DNA of 37,687 nt. It comes from Bacillus sp. (in: firmicutes). Its GTDB lineage: Bacteria; Bacillota; Bacilli; Bacillales; Bacillaceae. Shown piece by piece: positions 1 to 8,293 of this stretch. How positions within the stretch are numbered: the stretch's first letter is position 1; each line of letters begins with the position of its first letter. The DNA is taken from positions 1-37,687 of the forward strand of contig JAPSLL010000020.1 in the NCBI GenBank assembly GCA_031180805.1. The letters are read 5' to 3'. The notes beneath the pieces were generated by a model that searched no databases, was not told the origin of the DNA, and saw only the letters and a program-made list of their open reading frames with translations. The position numbers were made by a program, and so were the translations under genes.

Positions 1-1
1 A

Positions 2-19
2 CAAGGGGTATCCCCCTTG
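2..19 (-). terminator. Probable terminator stem after coxA
   Basis: A 7-bp perfect stem (CAAGGGG with CCCCTTG, 4-nt loop) lies immediately after the coxA stop codon. The T-run expected on the minus strand would fall outside the window, so terminator function is inferred from position and the GC-rich stem. Confidence 0.55.
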
Positions 20-21
20 CA

Positions 22-765
22 TTATTGGTTTTGGTTACCGTTAAACGGGCGTCTTATTGTATCTCCAATATCATTCATTAACTCATTGATATCGGCATCT
101 ATTGTTTTTCGGTCGCCACCGTTATTCATGTTGTTACTGATGTTACGAACTCGTGTAATCGTTGCTTCGTCTGTTACAACTTGAATATTTCTCCCTTTAG
201 CCATGTTTTTTACCTTTTTCGTAATTTCATCCTTCATTGCCGCATTATTGTTATCGTTCGTATCGACCGCAACAATAATATTGTCATCTGTAACTAATAC
301 ATTGGCATTTTCAACATTATCCATTTTCTCAACAGCATTGCTTACTTTATCTGACAATTGACGGTCACCACGGTTATAATAATCCTCATCGTTTAAATGA
401 CCGTGGTAATTTGCATCTGAACGGCTATATCGATTGTCTCTTATTAATCCATTGTCCTCGTTTCCGAGAGGTGCTATACGGTTAGTTGTATCATTATCAT
501 TGTTGCGATCATTTACTCGATGAAAGTAGCCACCTTGCTGATTTGCATTTCCATTTCCTCGTTGATCTCTGTTCATCCCGTCCATCATTTCCGTGACAGG
601 ACCTTCATTATCCACGTTTGTATTTTCATTTGAATAGTATCCAATCGGTTGAGCATTTCCATTGTTACCGTTATTCGTATCCATTGCATCATTATTGCCG
701 TTACAAGCTCCTAAACCTGTTGTTAATAAAGCAATAGCTGTAAGAGAAGTAAACTTTTTCGGCAT
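22..765 (-). CDS. coxA: YhcN/YlaJ-family spore lipoprotein, CoxA-like
   Basis: Predicted 247-residue lipoprotein. The start is the ATG at 765, preceded by a G-rich ribosome binding site (AGGGGGGAAA); the frame is open 15 codons further upstream but has no better start. Residues 1-21 form a short lipoprotein signal ending in LGAC, with lipidation expected on Cys21. Residues ~22-110 are low-complexity and rich in Asn, Gly and Asp. Residues ~135-230 resemble the YhcN/YlaJ domain of forespore and cortex lipoproteins. It lies directly downstream of safA, the position of coxA (yrbB), a cortex-associated protein gene in B. subtilis. The symbol rests on synteny and family. Its molecular role is unknown. 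A terminator-like hairpin lies just upstream of its ribosome binding site. Confidence 0.8.
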   Translation of the reverse strand: MPKKFTSLTAIALLTTGLGACNGNNDAMDTNNGNNGNAQPIGYYSNENTNVDNEGPVTEMMDGMNRDQRGNGNANQQGGYFHRVNDRNNDNDTTNRIAPLGNEDNGLIRDNRYSRSDANYHGHLNDEDYYNRGDRQLSDKVSNAVEKMDNVENANVLVTDDNIIVAVDTNDNNNAAMKDEITKKVKNMAKGRNIQVVTDEATITRVRNISNNMNNGGDRKTIDADINELMNDIGDTIRRPFNGNQNQ

Positions 766-799
766 ATTCAATCGAATTTCCCCCCTACTTGGTACTTTC

Positions 800-822
800 A
801 AAAAGAGCAAACATCTTTGCTC
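800..822 (-). terminator. Terminator-like hairpin just upstream of coxA
   Basis: GAGCAAA (805-811) and TTTGCTC (816-822) form a perfect 7-bp stem with a 4-nt loop. On the minus strand it is followed by five Ts. It lies about 35 nt upstream of the coxA start, so a transcript entering coxA from upstream would cross it. It could limit read-through from safA or act as a leader attenuator; the sequence does not say which. Confidence 0.45.
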
Positions 823-1075
823 ATTTCCTAGCTTTTACTTTCAGGAGGAAATTAAGTCTGTTATATATCGGTAAGTACTAAAGAAACAGGTAATTATTTA
901 TGTTAGGCAGTATCTTTTTATGGCATAAATTAAGCTCAATGTGATGGAATTCCTAAAGAAATAATCTAAGGTAACCTATAAGTACCTTGAAGCTTGCGCT
1001 TGTATGGAGCTCACATTTCTGGCTGACTGTGCTCTTTCTTGATTTGAGATAATCTTTTTTATCTTTTCCTTTATA
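823..1075. other. safA-coxA spacer without a gene
   Basis: No supported reading frame. Two weak minus-strand sigma-E-like matches are present. One is CCATAAA - 14 bp - CATAAATA (895-923). The other is a good -10 box CATACAAG (999-1006) without a matching -35 box. Either could give coxA its own mother-cell promoter, but neither is convincing. Confidence 0.4.
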
Positions 1076-1082
1076 AAAATAA

Positions 1083-1112
1083 CAAAAAGCAGAGATGTAC
1101 GACCACCTCTAC
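1083..1112 (-). terminator. Rho-independent terminator after safA
   Basis: On the minus strand GTAGAGGTG pairs with CATCTCTGC (nine pairs, two of them G-U) and is followed by TTTTTGTTATTTTT. It begins 15 nt after the safA stop, so safA and coxA are probably only partly co-transcribed. Confidence 0.75.
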
Positions 1113-1126
1113 TTAAAGTCATTAAT

Positions 1127-2419
1127 TTAATCTTCTTCTTCTCCATCCCTTTGGTCCATAGTCGGCATATTGAACATTTGTTGGCTTGGTGCCATTTGCC
1201 CAGCGAATTGTCCATATGGCTGTTGACCGTATGGATAGTAGCCCTGTGGAGCCATAACCGGTTGTTGAACATGGTATCCTCCATATGGCTGCTGCATAGG
1301 CATCGGATACGCTTGTTGGTATGGATATGCTTGATAAGGAGTTGGATATCCTCCACCACAACCACAATCATCCTGTTGAGGAGCATAAGCTGGAGCAACA
1401 GCTTGCGGATAATGTGGTTGATTTGGTAAGTATGCTTGAACATCATCATCTTCTTCATCTACTTCATCATAGCCACTCCAAACAGGATTTTGGTGAAGTC
1501 CACTTCCAGGCAATACTGGTGAAACCGGAACTCCCGCATATGGGTTTGCATGAAAACCAGGATCATACTGAACAGGTGAAACAGCCTGTGAAAACGGCTG
1601 ATTTGGTGCATTTTCTTCATCAAATACCGGACTTACTGCTGTTGGATAAGGTTGATTTGGAAATGGATGATATCCATGATGCATAGGGACATGTGGGAAA
1701 TATCCCGGTGGACATAGCCCACTTCCAGGTAATACTGGTGACACAGGTACCATTTGTTGTGGTGCCAAATACTGTGGCTGGTGCATCATTGGTGCTGTAT
1801 ATGCAGGACTTTGCATATAAGGCATGTTCGGCATATTCGGTACATTTGGTACATTCGGTACATTCGGCATATTGGCCATATTTTCTGAATCCTCCTCTTG
1901 ATGTTCTGGTGATACGTTAGATGGTGCTTCATTAGCAGAAACATTTTCCTTTTCATCAACATCTTTTATGTCTGGGAATACATTCTCTGGTTTTGGTGGT
2001 AATTGTGGTTTTGCCATCTGCGGCATCATCGCCATATTCACCGTATAATAATTATTCACATCAAGACCACTATATACCGGATGTTGAACATTAGGTACAG
2101 GCGGTATATAAGGCTTTGATGGTTTTTCTGTTTCTGGCTCCTTTGCAACAATATCTTCTTCAACAACAGATTCTTTAGGTTTTTCTTTTGCAAACGGATG
2201 ATCTGCAATTGGCATTTCTTTCTTCTGGCCAGCCATTTGTACCGGTGCTTCTTTTTTGATTGCAATATTCCCCGAAGGTACTTTAATCTTCATACCTGGC
2301 ATTATTAAATCAGGATTACTTAATTGAGTATTCATACTTTTTAATTGTTCAAAGTCAACCCCATATTTATTTGCAATTTTCCAAAGAGTATCGCCCTTTT
2401 GTACAATATGAATTTTCAA
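1127..2419 (-). CDS. safA: Spore coat morphogenetic protein SafA (LysM)
   Basis: SafA directs assembly of the inner spore coat at the cortex-coat interface and, in B. subtilis, binds SpoVID. This 430-residue protein begins with one LysM domain (residues ~2-48, starting with the typical VQKGDTLWKIA). A charged linker follows, then a long Pro/Gln/Tyr/Met-rich C-terminal region. That region contains a PNV/PNM tripeptide run (~184-200) and two copies of a VSPVLPGSGL block. The start is TTG, set by AGGAGGG six to seven bases upstream. A second in-frame start is plausible at Met181, where Glu-Glu-Asp codons form a GAGGAGG ribosome binding site; B. subtilis makes a C-terminal SafA-C30 form in this way. 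A sigma-E-like promoter lies directly upstream. Confidence 0.93.
   Translation of the reverse strand: MKIHIVQKGDTLWKIANKYGVDFEQLKSMNTQLSNPDLIMPGMKIKVPSGNIAIKKEAPVQMAGQKKEMPIADHPFAKEKPKESVVEEDIVAKEPETEKPSKPYIPPVPNVQHPVYSGLDVNNYYTVNMAMMPQMAKPQLPPKPENVFPDIKDVDEKENVSANEAPSNVSPEHQEEDSENMANMPNVPNVPNVPNMPNMPYMQSPAYTAPMMHQPQYLAPQQMVPVSPVLPGSGLCPPGYFPHVPMHHGYHPFPNQPYPTAVSPVFDEENAPNQPFSQAVSPVQYDPGFHANPYAGVPVSPVLPGSGLHQNPVWSGYDEVDEEDDDVQAYLPNQPHYPQAVAPAYAPQQDDCGCGGGYPTPYQAYPYQQAYPMPMQQPYGGYHVQQPVMAPQGYYPYGQQPYGQFAGQMAPSQQMFNMPTMDQRDGEEED
1877..1897 (-). promoter_or_regulatory. Internal ribosome binding site and start within safA
   Basis: GAGGAGG (1891-1897) precedes an in-frame ATG (1877-1879, Met181) by 11 nt. 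Initiation here would give a 250-residue C-terminal protein without LysM, about the size of B. subtilis SafA-C30. The spacing is a little longer than ideal. Confidence 0.55.
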
Positions 2420-2441
2420 TGCTTTCCCTCCTAAGCATAAA

Positions 2442-2470
2442 AAAGTATAAGACCAATAACCAAAATATTA
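2442..2470 (-). promoter_or_regulatory. Putative sigma-E promoter of safA
   Basis: The minus strand reads TAATATT (-35), 14 bp, TATACTTT (-10). The -35 box fits the sigma-E pattern (K-M-ATATT) and the -10 box matches five of eight positions of CATACAMT. The predicted start falls just upstream of the safA ribosome binding site. safA is a mother-cell gene in B. subtilis. Confidence 0.5.
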
Positions 2471-2717
2471 GGCGCTATTAGAGTGCAATGATAATGCAAA
2501 CACGAGATTTGTGTAATTCTATATAAATTAATTTGTCATGATACTTCATCACAATTTATGTGTGCTTTGGCAAATTTATGAATAAATTTAACTAGATGTA
2601 AATAGAAACCTTAAAATTAGCACCTTCTCTATTCTTATGTGCCAAGTATTAAAATTATTAAAGCATCATCAAATGCATTTTTTAATACGATTAAGGAATA
2701 TTGTATAGCGATGAAAT
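2471..2717. other. AT-rich spacer between nadA and safA
   Basis: No gene, repeat or clear site seen apart from the safA promoter candidate and the nadA terminator that border it. Confidence 0.5.
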
Positions 2718-2747
2718 AAAAAAAGGCTATCCAAAAATGGTAGCCTT
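2718..2747 (-). terminator. Rho-independent terminator of nadBCA
   Basis: On the minus strand AAGGCTACC pairs with GGATAGCCTT (one bulged base, 6-nt loop) and is followed by a run of seven Ts. It lies 18 nt after the nadA stop. Confidence 0.85.
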
Positions 2748-2765
2748 CATTTTACCTTGAAATAT

Positions 2766-3875
2766 TTATACGTTTTCTAGCATTCGATTTAATGCTAAGA
2801 CCGCTTCCTTTGTTACGTCATCGGGTACAATAATTTGATTTAATAATTCACCTTTTTCTAAGCCTTCTAAAGTCCATAATAGATGTGGTAAATCAATTCG
2901 GTTCATTGTTAAGCACGGACACATATATGGATTGAGAGAAACAATTTTTTTATCTTGATTATTCTGAATTAGTCTATTAACAAGGTTCATTTCCGTTCCG
3001 ATTGCCCATTTTGTTCCTGACTCTGCAGCATCAATCATGTCAATAATATATTTTGTTGAACCCGCATAGTCTGAATGAGCAACTACTTCTCTACTGCATT
3101 CAGGATGGACAATAATGTTCATGTCAGGTTCAGTTTTTCTAATCTGCTCAATATTAGCGATAGTAAAATTTTCATGAACTGAGCAATGTCCCTTCCAAAG
3201 GATAACAATGATATCCTCAATATTCCCCTCATATTCTAATTCATTTTTAATTGGGTTCCAAATTGCCATTTGGTGCAAAGGAATTCCTAATTCAAATGCT
3301 GTATTTCTTCCTAAATGCTGATCAGGTAAAAAGAGAATTCTTTGCTTTTGTGTAAATGCCCATTGCAGCATTTTCCTTGCATTTGATGAAGTTACAGTTG
3401 CACCACCATTTCTTCCAACAAATGCTTTAATAGCTGCTGTTGAATTAACATATGTTAAAGGAAGAATTGTATCTCCAAATAAATGTGTAAGCTTTTCCCA
3501 CGCACGATCAGTTTGCATGATGTCAGCCATATCTGCCATTGAACATCCAGCACGCATATCTGGTAAAAGTACCTTTTGTTCATCTGAAGTTAGCATATCT
3601 GCAGTTTCAGCCATAAAATGAACTCCGCAGAAAACAATATACTCAGCATCGTTATTTTGTGCAGCTGCCTGTGCAAGCTGAAGACTATCTCCCGTTACAT
3701 CTGCAAATTGTACAACTTCATCTTTTTGATAATGATGTCCTGGAATATATAATTTTGATCCAAATTTATTTTTAATTTCTCTTACACGCTGCTCCATTTC
3801 CTCTCGACTTCTTGTCTTATAAGAATCAGGCATCATTTCCCTTTTTTCATGGTCAAGCAAATCCATTAATTCCAT
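2766..3875 (-). CDS. nadA: Quinolinate synthase NadA
   Basis: NadA condenses iminoaspartate (from NadB) with dihydroxyacetone phosphate to form quinolinate in de novo NAD synthesis; it is a cytosolic [4Fe-4S] enzyme. The 369-residue length is typical of the Bacillus type. The cluster ligands correspond to Cys111 (RAGCS), Cys231 (GHCSVH) and Cys321 in the MCPC motif, each one residue on from the B. subtilis numbering as I recall it. The ATG start has a GGGGGT ribosome binding site. It is the last gene of nadB-nadC-nadA, 13 bp after nadC, and is followed by a strong terminator. Confidence 0.96.
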   Translation of the reverse strand: MELMDLLDHEKREMMPDSYKTRSREEMEQRVREIKNKFGSKLYIPGHHYQKDEVVQFADVTGDSLQLAQAAAQNNDAEYIVFCGVHFMAETADMLTSDEQKVLLPDMRAGCSMADMADIMQTDRAWEKLTHLFGDTILPLTYVNSTAAIKAFVGRNGGATVTSSNARKMLQWAFTQKQRILFLPDQHLGRNTAFELGIPLHQMAIWNPIKNELEYEGNIEDIIVILWKGHCSVHENFTIANIEQIRKTEPDMNIIVHPECSREVVAHSDYAGSTKYIIDMIDAAESGTKWAIGTEMNLVNRLIQNNQDKKIVSLNPYMCPCLTMNRIDLPHLLWTLEGLEKGELLNQIIVPDDVTKEAVLALNRMLENV

Positions 3876-3888
3876 AATTAGGTACCCC

Positions 3889-4719
3889 CTATTTTACATT
3901 TAAACTTATATCTAAAGATTTATATGAGTGTGTTAAAAAACCTAATGAAATGTAATCAACCTTTGTATTTCGGTACTCAGCTAAATTATGAAGACTGATT
4001 CCTCCTGAAGCTTCTGTAATAATGTGCTCTGGGGTGATTTTAACAAACTTCTCTACCTCTTCAGGTTTCCGGTTATCAAACATGATGACATCAGCTCCAG
4101 CCTCAATTGCTTCATAAAGCTCGGCTTCTGTTTCAATTTCTACCTCTATCTTGACCATATGGCCCGTTTTTACTTTCACTTGTCTTACAGCCTTTTCAAT
4201 CGAACCGGAAAAAGCAATATGATTGTCTTTGATCATAACTCCATCATAAAGACCAAAGCGATGGTTGAAGCCTCCCCCACAACGAACAGCATATTTCTCA
4301 AACATTCTTAATCCTGGTGAAGTTTTCCTTGTATCACATATTCTTGTATAATCGGAATTAAGTGTTTTTACCGCTTGACTTGTTAATGTAGCAATTCCAC
4401 TCATCCGTTGCAGTAGATTTAAAATTACTCGTTCACCACTGAGAATAGCTGCTATAGGACCTGAAATTTCTGCAATAATATCACCATGTTTAACGAACTC
4501 ACCATCATGTTTTTTAAGCTCGATTCTCATCTCATCTGTAAATAATGAATATCCTGTATGAATGACATCAACGCCTGATAAAATACCATCTTCTTTTGCA
4601 ATAATGACAGCCTCCCCTTTACTGTCATTTCCAAAAATCGTTTGACTGGAAATATCTATTTCTCCTAAGTCTTCTAAGAAGAAATCTTCCATTTTCTTTT
4701 TTAATTTTATTAAATTCAT
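3889..4719 (-). CDS. nadC: Nicotinate-nucleotide diphosphorylase NadC
   Basis: NadC converts quinolinate and phosphoribosyl pyrophosphate to nicotinate mononucleotide, releasing CO2. The 276-residue protein has the usual N-terminal alpha/beta sandwich followed by the barrel domain. Motifs include TRKTSPGLR with the next Arg/His-rich [13 protein letters not shown] (about residues 130-160), which binds quinolinate and phosphate. EASGGISL near the C-terminus is the phosphate-binding loop. The ATG lies 3 bp after the nadB stop and its ribosome binding site is inside the end of nadB, so translation is probably coupled. It differs from the salvage enzyme by its KDNHI motif and gene context. Confidence 0.96.
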   Translation of the reverse strand: MNLIKLKKKMEDFFLEDLGEIDISSQTIFGNDSKGEAVIIAKEDGILSGVDVIHTGYSLFTDEMRIELKKHDGEFVKHGDIIAEISGPIAAILSGERVILNLLQRMSGIATLTSQAVKTLNSDYTRICDTRKTSPGLRMFEKYAVRCGGGFNHRFGLYDGVMIKDNHIAFSGSIEKAVRQVKVKTGHMVKIEVEIETEAELYEAIEAGADVIMFDNRKPEEVEKFVKITPEHIITEASGGISLHNLAEYRNTKVDYISLGFLTHSYKSLDISLNVK

Positions 4720-4722
4720 CTA

Positions 4723-6270
4723 TTAAACCCCCACAACCATTTCTTGTTTTGTTCGAATAATCTGTTTTTGCCTCCACGTATTGTCATCTGCTTCCGGAAA
4801 ATCCAAGCGATAGTGACCTCCTCTGCTTTCAGTACGCATGCTTGCAGAAGTCGCAATAAGCCAGCCAACAGTTAGTAAGTTGATAATTTCAATTTCCTCT
4901 TTTGTGAAATTCTTCACATTATAGTTTTGAAAAAAGCGTTCATACCTTATAAACCAATTGACCACATAGTTTAATTCTGCTTGAGTTCGCTGAATCCCAA
5001 CATACTTATTCATCATTTCTTGAATTTGTTTTTTCGTCGGTAAGGACATTTTCAAAGTTTCACGACAATCTTCTTGAATATTAGGAAAAACTTTCTTCAC
5101 ATTAACAACAGGCTGTGAGATGATATGATCCGCTACTCTTTTAGCAAAAACAAGACCTTCTAATAAAGAATTACTCGCAAGTCGATTGGCTCCATGAACA
5201 CCTGTACATGCCGCTTCGCCAATTGCAAATAAATTGTTAATTGATGTCTCTCCCTTGTCATTAGTCCGAATTCCCCCCATCAGAAAATGCATTCCTGGAG
5301 CTACCGGAATTTTTCCCTTTTTAAGGTCAATCCCGTTATTACGACATATTTCTGATATTGTCGGAAAACGTGTTCGGAAATTTTGGATACACGAAATATC
5401 AAGATACACATTGTTTCCTTTTTTGATTTCATCAAAAATTGCACGTGCCACTATATCTCTTGGTGCTAAATCCTTTTGAGCGTGTTTATACTCCATAAAT
5501 GCTTCACCGTTTTGATTAACAAGGATTGCGCCTTCTCCTCTAACAGCCTCAGATATAAGACCTACACATCGACCATTTACGTGAAGCATAGTTGGATGGA
5601 ACTGAATAAATTCCATATCAGCTATTTCAGCCCCTGCTCTATAAGCCATTGCAATCCCATCACCCGTTATCACCTCAGCATTTGACGTGTGACCATAAAC
5701 TGCACCACAGCCACCACTTGCAATAATCGTTTCACTTGAAATATATTGAGTTATCTCACCTTTTTCATTTTTTGTATAAACACCACAACAAACGCCATCC
5801 TTTATAATTAAATCTGTTGCCATTTCATTTTCGACAATGGTAACAGACGCTTTCACCGCTTGATAGAGAAATGATGTTACTTTTCGACCTGTTGCATCAC
5901 CACCTGCATGTAAAATACGATGATGGCTATGTGCCCCTTCTTTTCCAAGAAGAAATTGACCATTTTCGTCAGTATCAAATGTAATACCTTTTTGACACCA
6001 GTCAATTATTTCTTTCGGTCCTGCTTTAACAAGGAACTCGACATTTTTTTCATCATTATGAAAACAACCGGCAATTAATGTATCGCGATAATGATTTTCC
6101 CAAGAATCATTTTTTTGAGTAACTGCTGCTATCCCTCCTTGAGCAAGCATTGAATTGCTATCAGACCATGATGATTTTGTAATGAGCACGACTTTTCTAT
6201 TTTTCAAATGATAAGCTGCAGATAAGGCTGCTATACCACTTCCAATAATAACGATATCTGATTGAGGCAT
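4723..6270 (-). CDS. nadB: L-aspartate oxidase NadB
   Basis: An FAD flavoprotein that oxidises L-aspartate to iminoaspartate, the first step of de novo NAD synthesis. Length is 515 residues. The dinucleotide-binding motif GSGIAALSAAYHL is at the N-terminus (about residues 10-22). Family signatures further on include MLAQGGIAA, HTSNAEVITGDGIAMAYRAGAE and MGGIRTN. The C-terminal helical domain belongs to the fumarate reductase/succinate dehydrogenase superfamily; gene context and the shorter C-terminus favour aspartate oxidase. The start has an excellent AGGAGGGTG ribosome binding site. It heads nadBCA and is divergent from nifS across a 120-bp regulatory region with an operator-like palindrome. 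Confidence 0.96.
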   Translation of the reverse strand: MPQSDIVIIGSGIAALSAAYHLKNRKVVLITKSSWSDSNSMLAQGGIAAVTQKNDSWENHYRDTLIAGCFHNDEKNVEFLVKAGPKEIIDWCQKGITFDTDENGQFLLGKEGAHSHHRILHAGGDATGRKVTSFLYQAVKASVTIVENEMATDLIIKDGVCCGVYTKNEKGEITQYISSETIIASGGCGAVYGHTSNAEVITGDGIAMAYRAGAEIADMEFIQFHPTMLHVNGRCVGLISEAVRGEGAILVNQNGEAFMEYKHAQKDLAPRDIVARAIFDEIKKGNNVYLDISCIQNFRTRFPTISEICRNNGIDLKKGKIPVAPGMHFLMGGIRTNDKGETSINNLFAIGEAACTGVHGANRLASNSLLEGLVFAKRVADHIISQPVVNVKKVFPNIQEDCRETLKMSLPTKKQIQEMMNKYVGIQRTQAELNYVVNWFIRYERFFQNYNVKNFTKEEIEIINLLTVGWLIATSASMRTESRGGHYRLDFPEADDNTWRQKQIIRTKQEMVVGV

Positions 6271-6293
6271 TTTACACCCTCCTGTAAATTAAC

Positions 6294-6309
6294 AGCTGTC
6301 TTGACACCT
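6294..6309. promoter_or_regulatory. Probable NadR (NiaR) operator
   Basis: The palindrome TGTC-TT-GACA, extended to AGCTGTC/GACACCT with one mismatch, lies between nadB and nifS. It overlaps the -35 box (TTGACA, 6301-6306) of the nifS promoter. The gene for the nicotinate-responsive repressor is encoded downstream of nifS, and the B. subtilis counterpart represses both divergent operons. A related half-site (TGACAAGA, 6332-6339) lies about three turns away. Confidence 0.65.
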
Positions 6310-6330
6310 ATATTTACATATAATTAAAAT
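6301..6330 (+). promoter_or_regulatory. Sigma-A promoter of nifS-nadR
   Basis: TTGACA (6301-6306, perfect) and TAAAAT (6325-6330, five of six) are 18 bp apart, with the nifS ribosome binding site 48 bp downstream. The repressor palindrome overlaps the -35 box. I could not assign the divergent nadB promoter with confidence. Confidence 0.6.
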
Positions 6331-6390
6331 AATGACAAGAGTTTTTTATCTTAAGGTCAAAAGATTGTAAGAATAATAGAGGTGAAAACA

Positions 6391-7527
6391 TTGATTTACC
6401 TAGACTATGCGGCAACAACACCTATGAGTGGTCAAGCATTAGCGATTTATGGAAAGGCAGCTAAATCAGCCTTTGGAAATAGTAATAGCTTGCATGATAT
6501 CGGAGGAACTTCAAGTCAACTTCTAGAATCATCTAGAAGAACGATCGTAAAGCTTATCAATGGAGATGAAAAAGGATTATTTTTTACAGGTAGTGGCAGT
6601 GAGGCTAATATCCTATCCATTCAATCTCTTCTAAATGGACTTGATGATTCGAAAAAACATTTGATTACTTCTCAAATTGAACACTCTTCCTTATACCATC
6701 TTTTTAAAAAGCTAGAAAGGGAAGGATATAAAGTTACGTACTTAATACCGAATAAGCAAGGTCATATTGAGATAAATCAGGTTGAAAAAGCATTAAGAGA
6801 TGATACTGGTTTAGTATCAATTCAACACGGAAACTCTGAAATTGGCGTCGTTCAAAATATTAAAAAAATAGGAGCGCTTTTAAAACAAAAGGACATCGTT
6901 TTCCATAGTGATTGTGTGCAAACCTTTGGGAAACTTCCGATTGATGTTGAAGAGTTTGGACTTGATGCAATTTCAATTTCAAGTCACAAAATTTATGGAC
7001 CTAAAGGAATCGGTGCAGCTTATATCAAACCATCCACCTTTTGGAATCCCGTAATACCTGGAACTACGCATGAGTCTGGATTCCGTCCTGGTACAGTCGA
7101 CGTCCCAGCAGTAGCTGCTTTTGCCATTGCATCGATGGAGATATGTGGGAAAATGGACGAAAATATGAATCATTATGAACAATTAAGAAGAATTCTTATT
7201 GATTCCTTTGCCCCTCATCAGAAGTTGATTACTATTATTAATGATTCGCAACATTGTAGCCTACCAAATATAATCCCTTTACAAATAAAAGGAATAGAAG
7301 GACAATATGTGATGTTAGAATGCAATCGTTATGGCTATGCTGTATCAACAGGAAGTGCCTGTCAAGTTGGTATGCAAGAACCTTCTCGAACACTCTTAAG
7401 TATTGGTTATACTAAACAAATTGCCAAACAGTATATTAGAATATCCTTAGGGACTGAAACTACACATGAACAAATAGAGAATTTTGCTAAAGTCCTCATC
7501 AATGTTGTAAAGGATTTTTACAAATAG
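6391..7527 (+). CDS. nifS: Cysteine desulfurase for NadA cluster assembly
   Basis: A PLP enzyme that takes sulfur from L-cysteine. In B. subtilis the NifS at this locus supplies the iron-sulfur cluster of NadA, which explains its place divergent from nadBCA. The 378-residue protein has the fold-type I core, the Schiff-base lysine at K200 in SSHKIYGPKG and the persulfide cysteine at C324 in STGSACQVG. I chose the TTG at 6391 (MIYLDYAATT): the GTG nine bases upstream is part of the ribosome binding site GAGGTG. nadR follows after 88 bp with no terminator seen, so the two are probably one operon. Confidence 0.93.
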   Translation: MIYLDYAATTPMSGQALAIYGKAAKSAFGNSNSLHDIGGTSSQLLESSRRTIVKLINGDEKGLFFTGSGSEANILSIQSLLNGLDDSKKHLITSQIEHSSLYHLFKKLEREGYKVTYLIPNKQGHIEINQVEKALRDDTGLVSIQHGNSEIGVVQNIKKIGALLKQKDIVFHSDCVQTFGKLPIDVEEFGLDAISISSHKIYGPKGIGAAYIKPSTFWNPVIPGTTHESGFRPGTVDVPAVAAFAIASMEICGKMDENMNHYEQLRRILIDSFAPHQKLITIINDSQHCSLPNIIPLQIKGIEGQYVMLECNRYGYAVSTGSACQVGMQEPSRTLLSIGYTKQIAKQYIRISLGTETTHEQIENFAKVLINVVKDFYK

Positions 7528-7615
7528 ACTTTGTTTTATCTTTTTATTCGAAATAATTTCGTGCTACAACTTAAGCATATCTTATACACCAATATATCGA
7601 AGGGGAGATTAATCT

Positions 7616-8155
7616 ATGCATACTGAGAAAATACTAGGGGAAGAGCGACGTAACCTATTATTACAGCTACTTATGAAGGCTGATAAACCAATTACTGGAG
7701 GTGAGCTTGCTAGCAAAGCAAATGTTAGTAGACAAGTTATTGTACAGGATATTTCCTTATTGAAGGCAAAAAATTATCCGATCATTGCTACAAGTCAAGG
7801 ATATGTTTTTCTAAACAATCAACAAAATCAACCTAATATTTTTGAGAGAATTATCGCATGTAAACATAGTCCTGAACAAACTAAACAGGAACTAACGATT
7901 CTCGTTGACCATGGTGTATTTGTTAAAGATGTCATTGTTGAACATCAAGTATATGGGGATTTAACTGCATCAATTAGAGTTGGAAATCGAAATGAAGTAA
8001 ATGAATTTATTAATAAAATAAATAAATCAAAAGCAGCTTATTTATCTCAATTAACTGGAGGAATTCATTTGCATACTCTCCAGGCAGATTCACTTGAAAA
8101 GCTTGATCGCGCCTGTGAACAGCTTTCCGATGAAGGTTTTATCGTCCATGACTAA
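7616..8155 (+). CDS. nadR: Nicotinate-responsive repressor NadR/NiaR (YrxA)
   Basis: Represses nadBCA and nifS when nicotinic acid is available. The 179-residue protein has an N-terminal winged helix-turn-helix (about residues 8-65; the recognition helix includes NVSRQVIVQDI). A C-terminal 3H domain follows (about 75-175), which binds metal and ligand. His84, Glu92, His151 and His153 have the same spacing as the metal ligands I recall for the Thermotoga maritima homologue. The ATG has an AAGGGGAG ribosome binding site. It should act on the palindrome in the nadB-nifS spacer and so autoregulate. It is unrelated to the enterobacterial bifunctional NadR. Confidence 0.93.
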   Translation: MHTEKILGEERRNLLLQLLMKADKPITGGELASKANVSRQVIVQDISLLKAKNYPIIATSQGYVFLNNQQNQPNIFERIIACKHSPEQTKQELTILVDHGVFVKDVIVEHQVYGDLTASIRVGNRNEVNEFINKINKSKAAYLSQLTGGIHLHTLQADSLEKLDRACEQLSDEGFIVHD

Positions 8156-8197
8156 GTAAGTCAGGCTTGATAAAATACAAAAGGTAAATTGAATCAT

Positions 8198-8235
8198 AAA
8201 AACAGGTGGGCTAATATATCCACCTGTCTTCTTTT
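8198..8235. terminator. Bidirectional terminator between nadR and pheA
   Basis: ACAGGTGG (8202-8209) and CCACCTGT (8220-8227) form a perfect 8-bp stem with a 10-nt loop. It is flanked by As on the left and a T-rich run on the right, between two convergent genes. Confidence 0.8.
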
Positions 8236-8293
8236 CTTACTAACGAAATATCATCAAACAAGTACATTTGCCTTTTGCAATTATAGACTAGTG

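Noticed and set aside
976-1686. Overlapping frames on both strands within safA
   Set aside because: They are shadows of the low-complexity Pro/Gln/Met-rich safA coding sequence, without ribosome binding sites or recognisable domains.
6382-6390. GTG at 6382 as the nifS start
   Set aside because: The GTG is part of the GAGGTG ribosome binding site; the TTG at 6391 gives correct spacing and the family N-terminus.
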